DNA from: Actinophytocola sp.
Lineage (GTDB): Bacteria > Actinomycetota > Actinomycetes > Mycobacteriales > Pseudonocardiaceae
Assembly: GCF_009379765.1 (NCBI RefSeq)
Contig: NZ_WHTD01000059.1
Location: 1 to 42,905 of the forward strand
Length of the DNA: 42,905 nt
Direction: 5' to 3'
Positions 35,925 to 42,905 of the stretch are shown in pieces. Each line of letters starts with the position of its first letter. Position 1 is the stretch's first letter. A program made the position numbers and the translations under genes. The notes beneath the pieces are model-generated. The model was not told where the DNA came from, did not search any database, and saw only the letters and a program-made list of their open reading frames with translations.

Positions 35925-37036
35925 CGGGCGCCCCGGTAGGTCCGCGTGACCCGCGGCCGGTACATGCCGGTGACGATCTCGTAGTCGATGGTGCCGATCG
36001 TGTCGGCCCACTCGGTCGCGGTCGGCGCGCCTCGGTCACCGGCGCCGAAGAGGACGACCTCCGCGCCGACCGGCACGTCGTCGTCACCGCAGTCGACCAC
36101 GATCTGGTCCATGCACACCCGGCCGACGACCGGCCGGCGCCGGCCGGCGAGCCACACGTCCATCCGGCCGGACAGCAGCCGCGGCACGCCGTCCGCGTAG
36201 CCGACGGGCACGAGTGCGACGGTGGTGTCCCGCGGTGCGGTCCAGATCTGCCCGTACGAGACCGACTCGCCCCGCGCGATCCGCTTGGTGAGCGCGACGG
36301 ACGAACGGAACGTCAGCACCGGGCGGAGGTCCTCCTTGCCCGGCAACGGGTTCAGCCCGTACATGGCGATGCCGACGCGGACGAGGTCGAAGTGCAGGTC
36401 GGGCCGGTTGAGCGTGCCGGCCGAGTTCGCGAGGTGCCGCTTGGGATCCAGGCCGGCGTCGGTCGCGATGTCGTACGCCTGCTGGAACCTGCGTGCCTGC
36501 GCGTCGACGGACGGGTGGCCGGGCTCGTCGGCGCAGGCGAGGTGCGACCAGATGGCGACGACCTCCGCGCGGCCGTCGGCCTGGGCCTTGGCGGCGGTCT
36601 CGACGAGGTCGGGCCACTCGTCGGCGGGGCAGCCGTTGCGGGAGAGCCCGGTGTCGATCTTGAGGTGGACCCGCGGGTGGCCCGCGTCGAGGATGGCGCC
36701 GAGCTCGCGGACGCTCGAGGCGGTGAGGTCGACGCCGGCGGCGATGCCAGGCGCGTAGTCCCGGTCGGCGGCTTCGAGCCAGCTCAGGATCGGGGCGGTG
36801 ATGCCGGCGTCGCGCAGGACGAGGGCCTCGGCGAGCGAGCACGAGCCGAGCCAGGTGGCGCCGGCCTGGAGCGCGGCACGGGCGACCTGAACCGCGCCGT
36901 GGCCGTAGCCGTCGGCCTTGACGACGGCCATGGTGGCGGCCCCGGACGCAGCGGCCCGGCCGGCGAGCAGGGTGACGTTGTGGCGCAGGGCATCGAGGTC
37001 GACGACCGCCTCGGCCCGCGGTGGATGAACAGCCAT
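35921..37036 (-). CDS. alr: Alanine racemase
   Basis: 371 residues. PLP enzyme making D-Ala for peptidoglycan. AEAVVDLDALRHNVTLLAGR start, PLP-lysine motif MAVVKADGYGHGA near residue 38, VGIAMYGLNP, SVSYGQIWTAP, VPVGYADGVPRLLSG and GRVCMDQIVVD (the second catalytic Tyr lies in SYGQIW/VGYADG regions). The frame continues far upstream through the nnr region, but ATG 37036 fits the family. Followed with GTGA coupling by the alpha/beta hydrolase and tsaE. The 140-bp gap after nnr contains a copy of the 79-bp repeat. Confidence 0.95.
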   Translation of the reverse strand: MAVHPPRAEAVVDLDALRHNVTLLAGRAAASGAATMAVVKADGYGHGAVQVARAALQAGATWLGSCSLAEALVLRDAGITAPILSWLEAADRDYAPGIAAGVDLTASSVRELGAILDAGHPRVHLKIDTGLSRNGCPADEWPDLVETAAKAQADGRAEVVAIWSHLACADEPGHPSVDAQARRFQQAYDIATDAGLDPKRHLANSAGTLNRPDLHFDLVRVGIAMYGLNPLPGKEDLRPVLTFRSSVALTKRIARGESVSYGQIWTAPRDTTVALVPVGYADGVPRLLSGRMDVWLAGRRRPVVGRVCMDQIVVDCGDDDVPVGAEVVLFGAGDRGAPTATEWADTIGTIDYEIVTGMYRPRVTRTYRGAR

Positions 37037-37071
37037 GACGTGGCCAATGTTTGCACAGCCCCGGGCGCCGG

Positions 37072-37150
37072 GTTGTGCACAGGCAGCTCTCAGCGGCGGC
37101 CGAAACCGTCGGTGTGGCCTGGCAGGGTTGAAACCGGGGGGTCCCCAGGG
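37072..37150 (-). repeat. Single inverted copy of the 79-bp repeat
   Basis: On the minus strand it reads GGTTTCAACCCTGCCAGG, CACCGACGGTTTCGG and CCTGTGCACAACC, in the order and spacing of the units at 41441-41675. The DnaA-box-like position is TTGTGCACA here (37073-37081). It lies upstream of alr, downstream of nnr. Confidence 0.72.
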
Positions 37151-37176
37151 CCGTGCGAATGGGCCGTTCGTACGGG

Positions 37177-38652
37177 TCAGGGGTTGCGGGTCGCTCGGGC
37201 GGAGCGTATTGCGTCGGGGATCGTGTGCAGGATCGCTGAGGCCGGGGCCGGGGCGTCGGCCGCGGCCAGCACGCCCGCTCGTTCGTGGATCCAGGCCGCG
37301 CAGCCCGTCGCCAGCCACGGGTCCAACCCGGTTGCCAGCATGGCGCCGACCAGGCCGGACAGCACGTCGCCGGAGCCCGCGGTCGCCAGCCAGGCCGACG
37401 ACGCCGGGTTCACCAGCACGCGGCCGCCGGGATCGGCGATCACCGTCGTGTGGCCCTTCAGCAGGACGACGCTGTCCAAGCGCCGGGCCAGGGCACGCGC
37501 CGCCTCGGGGCGGTCGTCGCCCAGCTCGATGCCCAGCGGCTCGGCGATGCGGGCGAACTCGCGGTCGTGCGGGGTCAGGACCACCGCGGCGTCCGGCTCG
37601 CGGCGGTCCCACAGCGACGGGTCGGCGGCCAGCAACGTGATGCCGTCCGCGTCGACGCAGGTGGGGACGCCGTCCGACAGCACATCGGCCACAACGTCCC
37701 GACCGGCCTGGCCCGTGCCGAGGCCCGGGCCGACGATCCACGCCTGCACCCGACCGGCGTCCTCCACCGAACCCGTCGCCACGACCTCCGGCCAGCGGGC
37801 GCGGACACCGTCCGCCGCCCAGCCGGCGTAGCGCACCATCCCGGACGTCGCCAGCACCGCCGCCCCGCAGGACAGGACCGCCGCCCCGGGATACGTCGCC
37901 GAACCCGCGGCCACACCGGTCACGCCCTGGCTGTACTTGTCGTCGCCCGGACCGGGGACCCGCCACATCCGGCCCACGTCGGACTGCTCCAGCACCACGA
38001 GCGACGGCTCGTCCAGCCACGGCCCGAGGCCGATGTCCACCAGGTGCACGGTCCCGGACCGGACCGCGCCTTCGGCCAGCACGTGCACCGGCTTGCGCGC
38101 GCCGAACGTCACGGTCACGTCCGCGTGCACCGCGGGGCCTCGCGCCGCGCCCGTGTTCGGGTCGACGCCGCTGGGCAGGTCCACCGCGAGCACCGGCGCC
38201 TCGACCGCCTCGACCAGCTCCGCCGCCGGCGGGCGCAGCGGGCCGCGGGCCGACAGCCCCACGATCCCGTCGATCACCAGGTCGGCACCACCGAGCGCGG
38301 ACGCCACCGGAGGTGTCGCACCCTCGGCGGGGACGACCCGACCACCGGCCCGCCGCAACGCCGCCAAGCCCTCCGGATGCGCCTTGTCCGGCGACAGCAA
38401 CAACGCCGTCACCGCGACCGCCCGCCGGCGCAGGAAGTACCCGGCCCACAACGCGTCCCCGCCGTTGTTGCCGGCGCCGACCAGGAGCACGACCCGCCGC
38501 CCGGCCACCGCGCCGGTCAGCGACCGCAGCATCGCTGCTGCCTGGACGGCCACCCCGAAGGCGGCCTTGCGCATCAGCGCACCCGGAGGCGTCCGCGCCA
38601 GCAGCTGGTCCTCGGCGGCCTTGACCTGCTCGGTCGTCCACACCCCGCGCAC
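37177..38652 (-). CDS. nnr: Bifunctional NAD(P)HX epimerase/dehydratase
   Basis: 491 residues. Repairs hydrated NADH and NADPH. N-terminal YjeF_N epimerase domain (1-210): VVLLVGAGNNGGDALWAGYFL, LVIDGIVGLSARGPLR and VDLPSGVDPNTG. C-terminal ADP/ATP-dependent dehydratase domain (230-490): KYSQGVTGVAAGS, GPGLGT, VLTPHDREFARI and the GSGDVLSGLVGAM loop. GTG 38652 is 4 bp after the glmS stop, so they are one operon. Equivalent to Rv3433c, near glmS in M. tuberculosis as well. Confidence 0.95.
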   Translation of the reverse strand: MRGVWTTEQVKAAEDQLLARTPPGALMRKAAFGVAVQAAAMLRSLTGAVAGRRVVLLVGAGNNGGDALWAGYFLRRRAVAVTALLLSPDKAHPEGLAALRRAGGRVVPAEGATPPVASALGGADLVIDGIVGLSARGPLRPPAAELVEAVEAPVLAVDLPSGVDPNTGAARGPAVHADVTVTFGARKPVHVLAEGAVRSGTVHLVDIGLGPWLDEPSLVVLEQSDVGRMWRVPGPGDDKYSQGVTGVAAGSATYPGAAVLSCGAAVLATSGMVRYAGWAADGVRARWPEVVATGSVEDAGRVQAWIVGPGLGTGQAGRDVVADVLSDGVPTCVDADGITLLAADPSLWDRREPDAAVVLTPHDREFARIAEPLGIELGDDRPEAARALARRLDSVVLLKGHTTVIADPGGRVLVNPASSAWLATAGSGDVLSGLVGAMLATGLDPWLATGCAAWIHERAGVLAAADAPAPASAILHTIPDAIRSARATRNP

Positions 38653-38656
38653 GGCG

Positions 38657-40531
38657 CTACTCCACCGTCACCGACTTCGCCAGGTTCCGCGGCTTGTCCA
38701 CGTCGTACCCGCGCGCCCTGGCGATCTCCGCGGCCAGCACCTGCAGCGGCACCGTCGACACCAGCGGCTGCAGGAGCGTCGGCACGGCGGGCACCTCCAC
38801 CAGCTCGTCGGCGAACGGCCGCACGGTCTCGTCACCCTCCTCGGCGATCACGATCGTGCGCGCGCCCCGGGCCTGGATCTCCGAGATGTTCGACAGCAGC
38901 TTCGCGTGCAGCACCGCGCGCCCTTTGGGCGACGGCATCACCACGACGACCGGCAGACCTTCCTCGATCAGCGCGATCGGCCCGTGCTTGAGCTCACCCG
39001 CCGCGAACCCCTCGGCGTGCATGTACGCCAGCTCCTTGAGCTTGAGCGCGCCCTCCAGCGCCACCGGGTAGCCGACGTGCCGGCCGAGGAACAGCACCGC
39101 CTTCGCGTCGGCCAGCGACCGGCCCAGCGACCGGACTTTCTCCACCGTGCCGAGCACCCGGCGCACCTGCTCGGGCATCGCGGCCAGCTCGTCGAACTCG
39201 CGGGCCACCTCGTCCGGGTACTTCGTGCCGCGGGCCTGCGCCAAGGCGAGTCCGACCAGGTAGTTCGCCGCGATCTGGGCCAGGAAGGTCTTGGTCGACG
39301 CGACGCCGACCTCCGGGCCCGCGTGCGTGTAGAGCACCGCGTCGGACTCGCGCGGGATCTGCGCGCCGTTGGTGTTGCAGACCGCGAGGACCCGGGCCTT
39401 CTGCTCACGCGCGTGCCGCACGGCCTCCAGCGTGTCCGCGGTCTCGCCGGACTGGGACACGGCGACCACCAGCGTGTCCCGGTCGAGCACGGGGTCGCGG
39501 TAGCGGAACTCCGAGGCCAGCTCGACCTCGACGGGCAGCCGGGTCCAGTGCTCGATGGCGTACTTCGCGATGAGGCCCGAGTGGTACGCGGTGCCGCAGG
39601 CGACCACGAACACCTTGTCCACGTCGCGCAGGTCCTGGTCGGACATGCGCTGCTCGTCGAGCACGATGCGACCGCCGTTGAAGTGCCCGCGGAGGGTGTC
39701 GGCGAGCGCCTCGGGCTGCTCCTCGATCTCCTTGAGCATGAAGTACTCGTAGCCGCCCTTCTCGGCGGCCGAGAGGTCCCAGTCGACGTGGAACGGCCTG
39801 CTCACCGCGTCCTCGCCGCGGAAGTCGGTCACGTGGTAGCCGTCCCGGTTGATCGTAACGACCTGGTCCTGGCCGAGCTCGACGGCGTCGCGGGTGTGCT
39901 CGATGAACGCGGCCACGTCGGATGCGACGAACGTCTCCCCTTCGCCGATGCCGACCACGAGCGGCGAGGACCGGCGCGCGGCGACGATCACGTCCGGCTG
40001 ATCGACATGGGTCACCACCAGGGTGAACGCCCCGTCGAGGCGCCGGCAGACGGCCCGCATGCTGGCCGGCAGGTCACCGGCGGTGCCCTCGGCCCCGTCG
40101 ACACCGTCGTAGGCGCGGGCGACCAGGTGGGCGACGGTCTCGGTGTCGGTGTCACTGGCGAACTCGACGCCGGCGGCCTCCAGCTCGGCGCGCAGCGCGG
40201 CGAAGTTCTCGATGATCCCGTTGTGCACCACCGCCACCCTGTTGGCAGCGTCCCGGTGCGGGTGCGAGTTGCGGTCCACCGGCGCGCCGTGGGTGGCCCA
40301 CCGGGTGTGCCCGATGCCGGCGGTGCCGGCGAAGGCGTCCCGGCCGACCTCCGTCAGCCGGTCCTCCAGGTTGCTCAGCCTGCCGGCCTTGCGTTCGACC
40401 GCGAGCCGACCCTGACCTGCGAGTACGGCCACACCGGCCGAGTCGTACCCGCGGTACTCGAGCCGTCGCAGCCCGTCGAGGACCACGTCGAGCGCCGGGC
40501 GATGCCCTACATATCCCACGATTCCGCACAC
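38657..40531 (-). CDS. glmS: Glucosamine-fructose-6-phosphate aminotransferase (isomerising)
   Basis: 624 residues. Makes glucosamine-6-phosphate for the cell wall. Start (M)CGIVGYVG with Cys2 as the glutaminase nucleophile, then YRGYDSAGVAV and HTRWATHGAP; two SIS sugar-phosphate domains (about 300-440 and 470-610) with VSQSGETADTLEA and GRHVGYPVALEGALKLKE; end PRNLAKSVTVE. GTG 40531 lies 7 nt after TACGCT, so the mRNA is probably leaderless; this leaves no room for the glmS ribozyme of Firmicutes, which is not present. Divergent from the alpha/beta hydrolase, 75 bp apart. Confidence 0.97.
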   Translation of the reverse strand: MCGIVGYVGHRPALDVVLDGLRRLEYRGYDSAGVAVLAGQGRLAVERKAGRLSNLEDRLTEVGRDAFAGTAGIGHTRWATHGAPVDRNSHPHRDAANRVAVVHNGIIENFAALRAELEAAGVEFASDTDTETVAHLVARAYDGVDGAEGTAGDLPASMRAVCRRLDGAFTLVVTHVDQPDVIVAARRSSPLVVGIGEGETFVASDVAAFIEHTRDAVELGQDQVVTINRDGYHVTDFRGEDAVSRPFHVDWDLSAAEKGGYEYFMLKEIEEQPEALADTLRGHFNGGRIVLDEQRMSDQDLRDVDKVFVVACGTAYHSGLIAKYAIEHWTRLPVEVELASEFRYRDPVLDRDTLVVAVSQSGETADTLEAVRHAREQKARVLAVCNTNGAQIPRESDAVLYTHAGPEVGVASTKTFLAQIAANYLVGLALAQARGTKYPDEVAREFDELAAMPEQVRRVLGTVEKVRSLGRSLADAKAVLFLGRHVGYPVALEGALKLKELAYMHAEGFAAGELKHGPIALIEEGLPVVVVMPSPKGRAVLHAKLLSNISEIQARGARTIVIAEEGDETVRPFADELVEVPAVPTLLQPLVSTVPLQVLAAEIARARGYDVDKPRNLAKSVTVE

Positions 40532-40538
40532 ACCGACG

Positions 40539-40544
40539 AGCGTA
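40539..40544 (-). promoter_or_regulatory. -10 hexamer for leaderless glmS
   Basis: TACGCT on the minus strand, 7 nt before GTG 40531. Confidence 0.45.
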
Positions 40545-40568
40545 ACGAGGTCGGGTGAGGCCGCCGGT

Positions 40569-40583
40569 AGGGCCTTCGGCCCT
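40569..40583. promoter_or_regulatory. Small perfect inverted repeat in the glmS divergent promoter region
   Basis: AGGGCC-TTC-GGCCCT, between the two divergent starts; role unknown, operator or part of a hairpin. Confidence 0.4.
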
Positions 40584-40592
40584 CGATCTCGA

Positions 40593-40598
40593 TAGGGT
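40593..40598 (+). promoter_or_regulatory. -10 hexamer for leaderless alpha/beta hydrolase gene
   Basis: TAGGGT, 8 nt before ATG 40607. Confidence 0.35.
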
Positions 40599-40606
40599 CA
40601 ACGACC

Positions 40607-41416
40607 ATGGCGAACAAGGCGAAGCACCTCGCTGAGGAGTTGTCCCACAAGGGGCCGCACCGGGTGCTGCGCGGTGACCTGGCCCTCGTCGGCCTGCCGG
40701 GCGTGGTGTTCACCCCGACGGCGGGACTCGGGCTGCCGGCCGTCGCGTTCGGGCACGGGTGGCTGCAGCCGCCGGAGCGCTACCTCGGTCTGCTGCGCCA
40801 TCTGGCGTCGTGGGGCGTCGTGGTGGCCGCGCCGGCGACCCAGCGCGGGCCGCTCGCGTCGCACCGGCTGTTCGCGGCCGACCTGCGCACGGCGCTGGAC
40901 GTGTGCGTCGGGGTGCGCCTCGGCGACGGCGAGATCAGCGTCGACCCGGCGCGACTGGGGCTCGCCGGCCACTCGGTGGGTGGCGGGTGCGCGGTGCTGG
41001 CGGCCGCCGACGACTCGCGCGTGCGGGCGGTGGCGACGCTGGCGGCGACGCAGACGAAGCCGTTCTCGACGGACGCGGCCGCGCGCTGCCGGATGCCGTC
41101 GTTGCACCTGGCGGCGGGTCAGGACGTGGTCGCGCCGGCCGTCGGGCACGCCGGGCTGATCGCGTCGAACTGGGGCGGTTCCGCGCAGCTCCGGACCGTG
41201 CCGAAGGCGAGCCACCTGGGCTTCACGGAGGGGCGGCACTGGTCGAACCTGGTGCTGCCGGGCAAGTCCGAGCATGCGACGCAGCGGTTGTCGCGGATCC
41301 TGCTGACCGCGTTCTTCCTGGTCCACCTGGCCGGCGAGAACCGGTTCCAGCCGCTGCTGGACGAGGACATCAAGGGCGCCGTGATCGAGACCGAAGAGGA
41401 CGAACTGGTGCGCTGA
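40607..41416 (+). CDS. Alpha/beta hydrolase, dienelactone/chlorophyllase-like
   Basis: 269 residues, no signal peptide. PAVAFGHGWLQPPERYLGLL oxyanion strand, nucleophile elbow LAGHSVGGGCAV (Ser in GHSVG), LHLAAGQDVVAPAVGH acid region and the catalytic His in KASHLGFTE. The C-terminal FFLVHLAGENRFQPLLDEDI is characteristic of a group of actinomycete hydrolases near glmS. Substrate unknown. Divergent from glmS. Followed by a 313-bp non-coding stretch with three 79-bp repeats and a terminator hairpin. Confidence 0.85.
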   Translation: MANKAKHLAEELSHKGPHRVLRGDLALVGLPGVVFTPTAGLGLPAVAFGHGWLQPPERYLGLLRHLASWGVVVAAPATQRGPLASHRLFAADLRTALDVCVGVRLGDGEISVDPARLGLAGHSVGGGCAVLAAADDSRVRAVATLAATQTKPFSTDAAARCRMPSLHLAAGQDVVAPAVGHAGLIASNWGGSAQLRTVPKASHLGFTEGRHWSNLVLPGKSEHATQRLSRILLTAFFLVHLAGENRFQPLLDEDIKGAVIETEEDELVR

Positions 41417-41440
41417 GGCGGCGCCGTGGCCTCCGGCTCC

Positions 41441-41675
41441 GGTTCCAACGCTACCGCAGGCCACCGACAACTTCGGCGAGCGCAGAAGCCACTTGTGGAC
41501 AACCCTCCGGGGGACCCCCGGTTTCAACTCTACGGGCGGGCACCGACAGTTCCGGCCCGCACAGAGGTCCCCTGTGGGCAACTCGCCGGGGGACCCCCGG
41601 TTTCAACGCTACCCGGGCGCACCGACGGTTTCGGTCGGCGCGGGCGGCGCCTGTGGGCAAGTCGGGGCCGGCGGG
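41441..41675 (+). repeat. Three tandem 79-bp repeats with DnaA-box-like sites
   Basis: Units begin at 41441, 41520 and 41599, exactly 79 bp apart. Common parts: GGTT(T/C)CAAC(G/T)CTAC at the start, CACCGAC(A/G) at ~22, (T/C)TGTGG(A/G)CAA at ~53 and CCGGGGGACCCCCGG at unit junctions (perfect palindrome about A). The 9-mer reads TTGTCCACA on the minus strand in unit 1 (41494-41502), the actinomycete DnaA box, and TTGCCCACA in units 2 and 3. There are no variable spacers, so it is not CRISPR. No ORF is supported in 41417-41729. Confidence 0.82.
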
Positions 41676-41683
41676 TCGTGACG

Positions 41684-41725
41684 CGCGAACGGCGCCTCCC
41701 CTGTTTCGGGAAGGCGCCGTTCGCG
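41684..41725. terminator. Strong hairpin terminator between convergent genes
   Basis: Perfect 14-bp stem (41684-41697 with 41712-41725), 14-nt loop, 4 nt beyond the stop of the Pro/Gly-rich gene at 41730. Serves both strands. Confidence 0.8.
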
Positions 41726-41729
41726 ACCA

Positions 41730-42905
41730 CTAACGCTTCGGGGCGGACTTGTTGGTCTCGCCCGGGTCTCGGCCCACGACGCCGCTGAAGTTGGCCGCCG
41801 GGTCGGCGTCGTCGAAGAGTTGGCCGGTCGTGCGCCACTTGCTCTGGCGGGTCTGGTCGCCGCCGCCCTGGCCGGCGCCCATGCCGCCCATCGGCATTCC
41901 GCCCATCGCGCCCTGCCCGGAGGCGCCACCACCGGCACCTCCACCACCGGCACTCGCGGCCGCCGCGCGCTGGTCGCCGCCGGTGTCCGGGGAGCCAGCG
42001 CCGACCATGGTGCCCGGCTGAGGACCACCGGTGGAGCTGCCCGGGGTATCGGCGCCGCCGAAGGAGCCGCCACCCCCACCACCGCCGGGGGAGCCACCTC
42101 CGCCACCACCGGCGTCGCCGCCGGCGTCGCCGCCGAAGCTCGACGGGGTCGGCACGTCCGGCAGGGACGGGCGCGGCGTGGACGGCACATCGGGCACGTC
42201 CGGCAGCTCCGAGTCCGGCCCGAAGTCCACGTCGTAGCTGGCCGGGGTGCCGTCGTCGACGGTCATCTTCAGCCGGTCGGTCGGGCCGGGCACCTGCTCG
42301 AGCGTGATCGCGGCGTCGCCGTCCTGGATGACGGCCTTCCCGTCCTCCGCCCGGATCACCCCCTCCTCGGGCTGCTCACCCGGGTCGTCGGTCCAGTCGA
42401 CCACGTACTCCGACGGGTCTCCCTCGCCGTCGTCGACGGTGACCTTGCTGCGGCCGCTCGAGTCCGGCTGGCCGACGGTGATCGTGCGGTTGCCGTCCTT
42501 GATCGTCACTTCCTTGGGCGCGCCCGGCGTACCCGCGCCCGGAACACCGGAACCCGGCAGGCCGGTACCCGGCATTCCGGAGCCCGGCCCACTCGTCCCC
42601 GGCAGCGGTACCGCCGGCACTCCACCCGGACCGGTGCCCGGGGTGCCGGACGGGCTGGTCTCGCCGGGACCGCCCGGCGAGCTGCCCGGCGGCACCTGGC
42701 CGGGGCCGGCGAAGGACGGGTCGGTCGTGCCGGACGGGTCCGTGCTGCTCGGCGGCATCGGGACCTCCGGCGGCGTGGGCGGAGGCGGCGGCGAGACACT
42801 GCTCGGCCCGCCGGGACCACCCGGGCCGCTCGGCGGCGGCGTGCTCACCGGCGGCGGCGTCGACGACTCACCCGGCCCGCTGGAGCCCGGCGGGTTGCTG
42901 GTCGA
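41730..42905 (-). CDS. Pro/Gly-rich protein, 5' end outside window (ESX-associated type suspected)
   Basis: The frame is open to base 42905, so at least 391 residues with the N-terminus missing. Layout from the visible start: about 125 residues of Pro/Ser/Gly low complexity, then two short beta-rich repeats (VTIKDGNRTITVGQPDSSGR...VTVDDGEGDPSEYVVDW and AVIQDGDAAITLEQ...MTVDDGTPASYDVDF), a Gly-rich stretch (GGGGGGSPGGGG, MGGMPMGGMGAGQGGG) and an ordered C-terminus KWRTTGQLFDDADPAANFSG. Actinomycete proteins of this build usually begin with a WXG100/PPE-like domain and lie in type VII secretion loci; that part cannot be seen here, so the assignment is inference. Confidence 0.7.
   Translation of the reverse strand, partial: STSNPPGSSGPGESSTPPPVSTPPPSGPGGPGGPSSVSPPPPPTPPEVPMPPSSTDPSGTTDPSFAGPGQVPPGSSPGGPGETSPSGTPGTGPGGVPAVPLPGTSGPGSGMPGTGLPGSGVPGAGTPGAPKEVTIKDGNRTITVGQPDSSGRSKVTVDDGEGDPSEYVVDWTDDPGEQPEEGVIRAEDGKAVIQDGDAAITLEQVPGPTDRLKMTVDDGTPASYDVDFGPDSELPDVPDVPSTPRPSLPDVPTPSSFGGDAGGDAGGGGGGSPGGGGGGGSFGGADTPGSSTGGPQPGTMVGAGSPDTGGDQRAAAASAGGGGAGGGASGQGAMGGMPMGGMGAGQGGGDQTRQSKWRTTGQLFDDADPAANFSGVVGRDPGETNKSAPKR

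Noticed and set aside
40532..40606. glmS ribozyme or riboswitch
   Set aside because: Only 75 bp between divergent genes and a likely leaderless glmS start leave no place for it.
41441..41675. CRISPR array
   Set aside because: The 79-bp units are contiguous and diverged, with no constant repeat plus unique spacer pattern.

Overview
This is a very GC-rich window with strongly G/C-ending codons. It looks like a chromosomal segment of an actinomycete, most likely family Pseudonocardiaceae (Amycolatopsis-like); this is inferred from gene content and style, since no database search was possible. Much of the gene order matches the Mycobacterium tuberculosis block Rv3396c-Rv3436c: guaA, then choD-guaB3-guaB-DUF5319-rsdA-sigD-(Rv3415c-like)-whiB3-groEL1-groES, then tsaD-rimI-tsaB ... 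tsaE ... alr ... nnr ... glmS. Lineage-specific or damaged genes are interleaved with this backbone.

Layout. 1-2.7 kb: guaA (3' part outside the window) divergent from an aldehyde dehydrogenase. 2.65-10 kb: accessory stretch with a frameshifted Tat/lipobox FAD oxidase, a membrane-anchored hypothetical, an XRE-DUF5753 regulator, an FAD monooxygenase, a frameshifted methyltransferase, a metallo-hydrolase, and a 5'-truncated Fic gene preceded by palindromes and tandem 21-bp repeats. 10-23.2 kb: conserved core (cholesterol-oxidase-like enzyme, tandem GNAT, GuaB3, IMP dehydrogenase, RsdA/SigD, a BldM-like regulator, a MerR-B12 regulator, WhiB3, GroEL1/GroES under a CIRCE element). 23.3-28.8 kb: material between groES and tsaD, which are neighbours in M. 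tuberculosis. It contains a TIR-domain gene divergent from an XRE-sensor gene, a wrecked phoD, a two-domain peptidoglycan hydrolase and a small membrane protein. 28.8-40.5 kb: t6A genes (tsaD, rimI neighbour, tsaB, tsaE) and cell-envelope/metabolite-repair genes (alr, nnr, glmS), interrupted by a deleted MBL gene and a HAD gene. 40.6-42.9 kb: an alpha/beta hydrolase, tandem 79-bp repeats and a Pro/Gly-rich protein running off the end.

The most unusual structures are non-coding. (1) Three copies of a ~166-173-bp element with a conserved core fill convergent gene junctions so exactly that their CTAG/CTAA ends form the TAG stop codons of the flanking genes. (2) A 79-bp unit is repeated three times downstream of the hydrolase after glmS and once, inverted, upstream of alr. 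Each copy carries a DnaA-box-like 9-mer at the same place. (3) About ten genes have a TANNNT hexamer 6-8 nt before the start codon, the layout of leaderless transcripts.

The best candidate for an undescribed system is the TIR gene plus divergent XRE-sensor gene, lying directly upstream of and co-oriented with the heat-shock groES-groEL operon.
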